From Triparma columacea (Eukaryota > Sar > Bolidophyceae > Parmales > Triparmaceae): DNA of 19,211 nucleotides. Shown here one piece after another: positions 1-9,400 of the stretch. The notes below the pieces were generated by a model. That model was not told where the DNA came from, did not search any database, and saw only the letters and a program-made list of their open reading frames with translations. The position numbers and the translations under genes were made by a program. Where the stretch lies: NCBI GenBank assembly GCA_030267965.1, contig BRYA01000029.1, positions 1 through 19,211 of the forward strand. Direction: 5' to 3'. Position 1 is the first letter of the stretch, and each line of letters begins with the position of its first letter.

Positions 1-52
1 AACCCTAACCCTAACCCTAACCCTAACCCTAACCCTAACCCTAACCCTAACC
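1..52. repeat. Telomere, (CCCTAA)n
   Basis: About eight and a half perfect CCCTAA units open the window. This is the C-rich strand of a TTAGGG-type telomere, so the left edge is a chromosome end with the 5' to 3' direction pointing inward. The perfect tract is short, which probably reflects where the assembly stopped, not the true telomere length. The organism is therefore a eukaryote with linear chromosomes. Confidence 0.97.
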
Positions 53-140
53 CACTTTTCTAACCTAACCCACTTTTCTAACCTAACCCATTTTCCTAAC
101 CTAACCCACTTTTCTAACCTAACCACTTTTCTAACCCTAA
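51..140. repeat. Degenerate telomere-variant 18-bp repeat
   Basis: Five consecutive 18-bp units follow the telomere at 51, 69, 87, 105 and 123. The consensus is CCCACTTTTCTAACCTAA. The third unit is CCCATTTTCCTAACCTAA and the last returns to CCCTAA spelling at its end. Each unit combines telomere-like CTAACCTAA with an inserted CACTTTT block, so it looks like a decayed or mis-templated telomere segment amplified as a period-18 minisatellite. Confidence 0.85.
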
Positions 141-142
141 CC

Positions 143-451
143 TGTGAAAAAGTAAATCTTATCGTATACTTTCTACTCGCAACCCCCACTTCCTCTCTCT
201 CCTCTCCATAACCACACTCACCCTCTTTTTATTTATCCCATAAACATCTACTACACTTCCTTTATACTCACAAACCAATATAACACTTTCACAACTCTCA
301 AAAACTCCATACACATCAACTACCCATTTATCATACTCACAAACCACTATAACACTTCCACAGTACTCAACATATACCTTAAACACTTTCAAAAAAGTCA
401 CAACAATAACAAATCAAATCAATTTCTCCTAAAATGTTGCTGCCCTATTAG
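143..451. other. AT-rich 3' flank of the giant gene with a ~69-bp duplicated segment
   Basis: This is the 309-bp gap between the telomere-derived repeat and the stop codon of the giant minus-strand gene. It is AT-rich. A segment of about 69 bp occurs twice, with ATACTCACAAACCA at about 264 and again at about 333. An 80-codon minus-strand frame (159-401) is open through the duplication because its period is a multiple of three, and I recognise no protein in it. It most likely holds the 3' UTR and polyadenylation region of the giant gene. Confidence 0.5.
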
Positions 452-3400
452 CTACTCCCCATCCTCATCTTCCGGCACAACGCTGCTTACTTCCACCTTC
501 CCACCTCCTACCCCTATAATATCTCCACCATCAGCGCCTCCAACACTTGCTCTCCTAATACTTGCGCTCAAAGCACCTGCTAGACCACCCCCAGCTGCAG
601 CGTCAACACTTGCTCTCCTTACACTCTCTCTCCTTCTAGCATCTCCATCTGATGGAATGAATTCAACTGGCACCAAAGCTTTCCTCACATCGGTAAGCCA
701 CTCAGGCTTCTCCCTTTCCCATTTAGCCCAGTTCAACTCAACCCATTTCTTAATTTCTCCTTCAATTGATTCCCAATGATGTCTTGAATTCCAAAAGACT
801 GCAAACTTGATTTCATCACTTTTTCCTTCAATGAAGTAGGCCATTGAATATTCATTTGATTTCTGTGTACTCCAGAAAGTGTGCAAGTACTTCTTCTCAA
901 TGTTCAAAAAGAAAGCAGCAAAGCATATGGTAGCTATTAGTATCATATAGATCGCAATTGATGATGCTATACCAATTGCCTTCCCATCAACATAGGGTGA
1001 AGCTATATATATTGACACTGGGAGGCTTCCCATTGTCAACATGAGACCAAACAACCAATATGCTCCCCCAACTTCATTAGGATGTCTAAAATGAACCATT
1101 GAAGTAAAGTCTACAATGATCTTTATAACCACTCTTATTAGAATGCTACTCACAATTTCTATGTTTCCTCCCAGTGGTATCCAGTACCAGAAGTCACCTC
1201 TCAATGTCTTAACCAACAAGTACAGACCAAGGTCAGCTCCGAGGTAGAGAAAGGCCCAACTACCTCCAATCAACCCAAGAAGAACTATTGTTGTACATCT
1301 TATTAGAAGCATCCCTGCTGACAAGAGCAACGTGGACACAAATACTACTGTTCTCTTGCTTGCTTTTGCTGGTATATACCCATAGAAGTCTGTTGATTCT
1401 TCTCTCCTACCAGGGTCTGTGTCCCAGTCATAACTAATTGTTGCTGAGGCAAAGCCTGTTGTAATTGCTGACACTGCAACTGAAAGCCATGCTGTAGTTC
1501 CAACACCTTTGTCACTGGTTGCTATAGCCATAAGTTGGATAATCACTCCAGGGATTGCCTCAGCAAACATCTCAATGCATTTCATACCTGTCATTTCAAA
1601 CATTGGGGGGAGTGCAGTCCCAACCTCTTGCTTTGCTCCAGTTGCTACCCTATAAGCATCAACAGCAGGCTTGTACCCAAGCAAGATAGGCATCCACTCC
1701 CTAAGCACCTTCATCATCCCCAACTTCCTGTTCTGGTTCCAAACAAGAAGCATCTGAAGCCCAGTTGACGCTACCAAACTTGCCAAAGAAGCTTTGAAGT
1801 ACCCATACTTCTTATCTTTCCTAAACATGTACGTCACATACACATCAGTCAGCAAATCAGTCATGCTTGTGAAAGCTCCCACTGTCACCCTCATCTTGAC
1901 ACCCCAAGGAACTTCCTCCAAAAGCCTGTAGCTAATTGTCTCGAGCATAGGTCTGAACCATTTGTACTCCTCATCAAGCTCCTGTAGAGCAGGGAAATTT
2001 AATATGAAGACATCCACTGCAGCAGCTGGCTGAGTATTAATAGCCAAATGCCTCGCTAGAGACTCTCCAATCTCCTTTCCATCCTTCTCCACCAGTTCTG
2101 CAGCCCTACCTTCTACCTTCCTCAACTTACTCAGCTTGTTCTTGACAACAGCGCCAAGCATTGGTGTGACAAACGTGTACTTCTCTGCAGCCTGTCTGAG
2201 GACATAATTTGACCTTATAAATAACCTCACTGCCTCCTCCTTTACCATTCCCTTTTGCCTAAAACTCAATGCAACCAACAGTTGCTCACCCAACAACTTT
2301 CCTATTTGGTTAGGATCTAAACCTGCGTAGTCTTGTGTAGTATCATTCACAGCATGTGAAGCAATCAGTGCGCCTCTGTTGTCCAAGCCAACACTTGCTC
2401 TCCTAATACTTGCTCTCACAGCACCTGCTAGACCACCTTCAGCTTCAGCATCAACACTTGATCTCCTAACACTCTCTCTTCTTCTAGCATCTCCATCTGC
2501 TGGAATGAACTCAACAGGTATCAAAGCTTTTGTCGCATCAGTAAACCACTGTGGTTTCTCCTCTTCCCATTTAGCCCAATTCATCTCAACCCATTCCTTA
2601 ATTTCTCCTTCAATTGAGACCCAATGATGCCTTGACATTGTTAACATGTTAATTTTTATTGCATCACTTGCTCCTTTTCGGAAATATGCCATTGAGTAGT
2701 CCTTAGATCTCTTCATGCTCCAGAAGGTGTGCAAGTACTTCTTCTCAATGTTCAAAAAGAAGACAGCAAAGCATAGAATAGTTATTGGTATGAAATTATT
2801 CGCAATTGTTGATGCAATATCGATAACTTCATCATCTACATAAGTTGAAGCTATGTATATTGACACTGGGAGGCTTCCCATGGTCAACACAAGACCAAAC
2901 AACCAGTACACTCCCCCAACTTCATTAGGATGCCTAACTTGCACCAGTGAAGTGAAGTCTACAATGATCTTTACAATCACTCTCATTATAATGCTACTCA
3001 CAATCTCCACGTTACCCCCTAATCGCATCCAATACCAGAAGTCTCCTCTCAATATCTTAACCAATAAGTACAGACCAAGGTCAGCTCCAATGTAGAGAAA
3101 GGCCCAACTACCTCCCATCAACCCAAGAAGGACTATTGTTGTACACCTTATTAGAAGCATCCCCGCTGACAAGAGCAACATTGACACAAACACTACTGTT
3201 CTCTTGCTTGCTTTTGCTGGTATATATCCATAGAAATCTGGTGCCTGTTCTCTCTTAGCAGGGTCTGTGTCCCAGTCATAGCTAATTGTTGCCGAGGCAA
3301 AGCCTGTTGTAATTGCTGACACTGCAACTGAAAGCCATGCTGAAGTTCCAACATCTTTTTTGTCACTTGTTGCTATAGCCATTAGTTGGATGATCACTCC

Positions 3401-6400
3401 AGGGATGGCCTCAGCAAACATCTCAATCGCTTTCATAAGTGTCATCTCCACCATTGGTTCACCTGCAGCCCCAACCTCTTGCTTTGCTCCAGTTGCCACC
3501 CTGTAACCATCAACAGCGGGCTTGTACCCAAGCAAGATTGGAATACACTCCCGCACCACCCTCTTTGTCCCCAGCTTCCTGTTCTGTAACCAAACAGCAA
3601 ATAACTGAAGCCCAGTTGACGCCACCAAACTTGCCAAAGATGCCTTAAAGTACCCATACTTCTTATCTCTCCAAAACTTCTGTGTCACATACACATCAGT
3701 CAGCAAATCAACCATGCTTGTGGCAGCACCAACAGTGACCCTTGCCCTCAAGCCAAAGTTTGACTTCATAAATAGATTCATAACTATCTCCTCAAGCATG
3801 GGCCTTAACCACACTTGTTTGTTCATGACTTCTTGCACTTCAGTGAATTGATGTGCCCATTCGTCAACAGCATGTGCTGCAGTTGCTGTGGTCAACATGA
3901 CTGCTGTCATTGCACTCCCAATCTCCCACCCCCTGGCTTCCTCCTCACTATTATGTTCTCCCTCAGTTGTTGCTCTCCTTTTAAATTTGTTCATAACCAC
4001 AGCATACAGAATAGTTCTCATGAAACTATGCTGCTCTGTAATCTCTCTCAGTGCCCTATTGGCAGCAATATATTCCCTCACGACCTCTACCTTACTGTCC
4101 CCAACATTCCTTCTCTTCACTCTCTCCATCAGCTGCTCTCCAAACCTCCTCCCATCCTGTTCCCCTGCTTCTGTGCTCTTTAGAAGGTTGTCAAAGTAGT
4201 GAGCAGCATCAGTTGCCATGCTAAGGTGCTTAACTACACTTTGTTTGCTGGCAGCTTTTCCTAAACCCTCCTGTCTAGTCATCATTTCAATGTCTGTCTT
4301 ATTTTTTTCACCCTCAGAAAATTTCACTGCTGTGAATGCTGTGAATGCTTTTGTATTTGAGCCAATTGTAGTACTGCTCAGTGAGCTTACGATTGGGCCA
4401 ATCCTGGTACTGCTCAGTGAGCTCAGTGTGCGTTTTGGTGCAAACGCTTCTTGATTACCTGTGATAACAAGTGTGTTGTTATTAACTCTGTGAACCTCAA
4501 GCTTGGATTCAAATCCACTTTCAAGGCCCCAGAAGAATGCTGCAACTTCCTTGTGAGATGCTCTCGCAGTTATTGAAGTCTTCCCCCAAGCCATCCCCTT
4601 CTCTGCTTTAATCATTGTCGTTCCAGACAACCCACTACTGATCTCTTGAGCTCCATGAATCTCGTCAAAGTGACTCTCAATCCCTGGCACTCCGTCAATT
4701 GCAGCCTCCTCAAATTTTGCAATGATCCGCTGTCTCTTAAAGGCTTCAACTTCTTTGCTCCTGTCAAACTTCTTTCTAATGTGAATCATATTAGAAGCAA
4801 ACTTTTGAGCTGTACTATTCATAAAAACTTTTGGGACGTTTCCGCCAACATCAATTGAAGGCACCATCAACACTCTGGTCTGAGGAATGTCTCCAAGTTT
4901 GTCTAGTTCTTCAAACAACCACACAGTCTTTGAAGTTGCTAAAACATTCCCTGCCTTGATAGGAATCTCTTTATTTAGTCCTGTCGTGTCTTCATACACA
5001 CTCCAGCATATTTTCTTTGCTCCAATTTCCTCCTTTTTCCAGACGCAGCTTGTCCTGAATTCTCTGTTTGAGAATCCAGGAATGCCTAAATTTCTCTTGC
5101 TCAAATAGAGTTGTGAGTGGTTGTTTAGCTTTTTAATCTCCTGCTTCACAACTCTCTTGTTTTTCAACCCAGCTAGTTTCTCCCTCAAGTCCTTAGTGAA
5201 TTCAAATGCTACACACTCTTCAAGAGAAGCGTCTATAACTGTCTCACCTACACCCGAAACAAGACTCTGGCCTTCAAAGTGCACTGACTTCATCTTGACC
5301 CTTGGGTCAGGACTCCTGAGATCTTCAAAGTGCTTACTATTTATGCACTTCTCGTAGAATTCCTTTCCCTTCCTGATTGCATCCTTCTCCTCCTCAGAGT
5401 AATCTTGGGGCTCATTCTTAATGATATTGGCAAGGGAGGCCAGTGCAGCTTTATCAATCTCATCATCCCGCCTGAAGGAATCCCTGAGTACTGCTATCGT
5501 ACTTAGTACTCGTGGTATTGTTCTGTCGACAACTTTGATTGGAATATGCCCCCCTGTGTCCATGTATTGGGTCAATGTAAGTTTACACTGGAGAACACCA
5601 TTATGGTCCTCAATATTCTTGGCAGTGAGAATGCCACTTGTTGTTGCCCGTACAAGCTTTCCTAGATTTCCCCCATAGTCCACCTTCTCCTCAAATGGTA
5701 CAAATGCTACAGACATAGTGTCATCTTGGCATCCCTTTTGCAATACATATCTCATCACAAACTCTCTTTTGTGTAGAGGGTATGGGAGTTTCTTGATTAT
5801 AGCAAAAAGCTTCTCATTGATCCTTTCCTCTCCCCATTTCCTTATCTCCAACCTTGCAGGGTTCTCTTCCTCTCGACTCAGAGCCATTCTTTCTCTGCTG
5901 CAGTACTCAAAGAACCAAGCAGCCGCTTCCTCGGCTGAACAGTCAGCGATACACTCGGCTCTTCCAAAACCAAGTGTCTTTTTCCCTTTTTCCTGCTGCT
6001 TGTACTTGATCTCCATCTTCACTCCCTCATAAGGTGACTCAAGAGGCCCCCACCCTTCTTCCTCCTCCCCACCAAAGAGCTCCTCCAACTCCCCAAACAC
6101 CTTCTTCTGGTCCTCCTCCAACTCAACACCCTCCCTCATCCTCTCCACCAAGGCCCACCTGACCTCAGCATCAACTTCCTTCCCGTTCCTCCTGAACTTT
6201 TTCTGTGCCTCATTGGCCCAATGCATTTGTTTCTTTGCGAAGGACTTGAGGATAGTCATAGGAAGGGAACTATTAAGATCAGCCTGTTGAACCCTAAGGA
6301 CTGAGCAGACCCTTGGGGCAACTTCAGTAATAATGCTGACAGCTGTTGATGTTCCAGTCTCAAAGTTTCCCTTGAAGTTTATGGATCTCTTTTCTCCGTG

Positions 6401-9400
6401 ATACTCATGTAATGGAACAAAACCAAACACAAATGAAATTGTTCCATTGTTGTTCTTAACTTTTTTCCATGTGCGCCAGCCTTCAAAGAGGCGAGGGAGG
6501 AGAGGAGGTGGCAGCTTCTTCATGGTGCTGTATTGCTGTGCCCTACTCCCGGCAATGTTGTTCCAGATCTTTCTTGGTAGATTCCCATTATTTTTTGTGT
6601 GCTTGATAGCTTCACTATAAGTGTCAATGGCAGTGATCTCGGCTAGAATAGTAGCCGCAGGGGCATCTATGGTGCTGTATGATACACCAAATACTTTGCT
6701 GGTGTCCTTTTCAACATAGAGAAATTGTTCTGTGTCTTCCTTGAGGGAACTATATCGCTTTGCATTAGAAGTTGAATCCACAAGGGCTATTCTTCCCTCA
6801 ATCATGATTTCCTCTTCTTTTGTTAGAGGGGCTGCATTTGGAATGACCTCCTCCACAAAGTGTCTTTTCCTCCTCTCATCAATGACACCAGGCTGTCTGA
6901 ACATCTTCCCAGCTTCCTCCATGATACCCTTTACTGCTGAATACGCAGCCTTGACATCTCCCTTCTTGGTCTTGCCACTGTTCCTGCCTTCAACACTAGA
7001 TCTCGTGGATCTCACACTCTTGAAGTTTTTGACTGTGCGAACATCAACTTCTGATTCCATCTCTGTTGCTCTCTCCTCTGCCTTAAGAATTCCCACCATG
7101 GTGACTGCAGTTTGTCCAAACTCAAAGTCAGTGAAGCTGAGCTTGCCCTTAATGACACCTCGTTTGACAGTCTTGGTCTTTATTGACGCTAGAATTTTGA
7201 CAAGCATCGCAGTTGCCTCATCAGAAAGATCGTCCTCATCAAGGGGTGCCAACTCCATAATGTTCGTCGATTCGTCAGGAGATACTACTTTGACGTCGAG
7301 GAGAAATTCGACAAACTTATTCCCGCTGCCGTAGTGCTGCCAGTAGACGAGTCTGTGAATGACTCCTTCTTTTTCGTCATACTCCTGGAGGGTCTTCCTT
7401 CGGAACTTGCCCTGCTCACAATCGGTGAGGAGAAAGTCAATGATCTTGACGCGCTTGTCATGGAAGACATCAGCGAGCTCCATAACTTTCACGTCGACGC
7501 CGGTAGAATTGTCTATGAGGCCTTCAACGGCTCCTCGGTCACCCAGAAGTTTCACAAGTTTACCTTGTTCGGGGCCAAGAGCTGTGTAATTGATATCTAC
7601 GGGACCGCGTATTGCGGAGGGTGCGTGATTGGGGCTGGAGAGGGGCTGCGGGGGGTCTATATTCCTGACGGTGTTGTCAGGATGTAATGTCATGGACTGA
7701 GTGGCAGTGGCGTGGCTGACAGTCGCAAGGCCGACTGACATGCGGCCGGGAGTCGCGCACCCAACAGCAGGCGGTATAACGCTTAGATTGTTCTCGGGGG
7801 CTATTCCATCGTTTAAGGGATCGTCGAAAACTTCGGCATTGAAATTTGCATGTCCAGGTTGAAGATGAGTATGGCCAGAAATTTCTGGGGGTGGTTTTGG
7901 GGGAATTTTTGGTGAAAAGGGTCAAAAAAAGGCAAAATTTGAAACTCCCTCAGAATGGCTTCTCAGCCCTCCCCTGGAACGATCAAAATACTCTACTCTT
8001 CGTCTACACGACTACGCAAACTCACCTCGTCTAGCATCCTCGTGAGAGTTTTTCGAGACTGCGAAGGGGACAACATTGTTGTAAAAGTGAGAAAAAGATA
8101 CAAAGTTTCAACGCGTCCTCCCGCGACTCTCCCGCTCTCTTATAGAGTATTAGATCGTCCTTTCTCTCTTTGGGCTCTCGCCGCACAACTCACCTTGTCC
8201 AGCGTCCTCGTGACCGTTTTTAGAGTCTGCGGTAATGGCGACGATGGTGTTAGTGGTGTTAGTCAACATGAAGAGATATAAACGCGTGCTCCTCGTTTCT
8301 GTGTAGCATATCAAGCGCCCCATGCGGTCGCCGCAGAAGCGCCCCATGCGGTCGCCGCAGACGGAACCCATGCGGTCGCCGCAGACGGAACCCACGCGGT
8401 CGCCGGAGACGGAACCCACGCGGTCGCCGGAGACGGATCCCACGCGGTCGCCGCAGACCGGCGCGCGCGCGTGTGCGCTGCAGCCACCGCCTCTCAAGCT
8501 CGACGCCGACGGCCAGGCCCTCCGCGAAAGGCTTTGTGCGTTCCGCACGCAGGCGATGAAAAAAATTACAAAGTCTCAACGCGCCCTCCCGCGACTCTCC
8601 CACTATCCCCTAGAGTATTAAAATGCGTTTTTCTTTTCCGCCTCTCAACGCACAACTCACCTCTTCCGGTGTCCTCGTGACCATTTTCAGAGTCTGCGGT
8701 AATGGCGATTATGGTGGTTGTTAGTCAAAATGAAGAGATTTTCAGGCGTGCTCCTCGATTCCGTGTAGAATATCAAGGGTCTCCCCCCCTACGACTCCCT
8801 GAATCGAACTTACCTTGGTCTTGTCCAGCGTCCTCATGAGAGCTTTTAGATTTAGACACTGTGGGGACGACACAACACATTGCAAAAGTGAGAAAAAACT
8901 ACAAAGTTTCAACGCGTCCTCCCGCGACTCTCCCACTCTCTTCTAGAGTATTAAACTGTCCTTTCTCTCTTCTGGCGCTTAAAGCAAAACTCACCTCGTC
9001 CGGCGCCCTCATGACCATTTTCAGAGTCTGCGGTAATGGCGATTATAGTGTTTGTTATGTTAGTCAACATGAAGAGATATCAACGCGTGCTCCTCGTTTC
9101 TGTGTAGCATATCAAGCGCTCCACGCGGTCGCCGGAGACGGAACCCATGCGGTCGCCGCAGATGGAACCCATGCGGTCCCCGTAGAAGCGCCCCATGCGG
9201 TCGCCGCAGACGGAACCCATGCGGTCGCCACAGACCGGCGCGCGCGCGCGTGCGCTGCAGCCACAGCCTCTCAAGCTCGACGCCGACGGCCAGGCCCTCC
9301 GCGAACGGCTCCACGCGTTCCGCACGCAGGCGGTGAGAATAAACTACAAAGTTTCAACGCGCCCTCCCGCGACTCTCCCACTCTCTTCTAGAGTACTGAA

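Larger units (their letters stand above)
452..7884 (-). other. Large terminal exon: START-like modules plus duplicated membrane modules
   Basis: Domain layout in residues of the 2,642-residue model. An N-terminal region at about 270-435 may be a divergent or partial START-like unit. START-like module 1 lies at about 537-725, module 2 at about 780-975 and module 3 at about 1020-1210. A module 4 start near 1236 breaks off after about 80 residues. Module 2 is clearest: its late segment QYMDTGGHIPIKVVDR has the START-type pattern of a strand ending in D-x-G-G-x-I-P, then a C-terminal helix. Membrane module 1 spans about 1544-1882 and module 2 about 2161-2495, each with roughly seven or eight hydrophobic helices. 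Both contain KKYGYFKASLASLVASTGLQ and a helix with EAIPGVIIQL. An amphipathic region precedes each. The EAIPGVIIQ helix is loosely reminiscent of XK-related scramblase-like proteins, but that is weak. No signal peptide is visible, and no intron is needed inside this exon. Confidence 0.85.

Noticed and set aside
2379..7334. Several plus-strand frames of 60-200 codons inside the giant gene
   Set aside because: They are antisense shadows of a continuous 2,429-codon frame. None shows a recognisable domain.
7677..7925. 82-codon minus frame overlapping the giant gene's join
   Set aside because: It is out of frame with the large exon, while the exon starting at 7884 continues it exactly in frame.
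8150..8603. Overlapping Arg-rich minus-strand frames (LRRPHGFR and CGDRMG types)
   Set aside because: These are two frames of the same minisatellite plus flanking intron. No acceptor was found that would make the array an exon.
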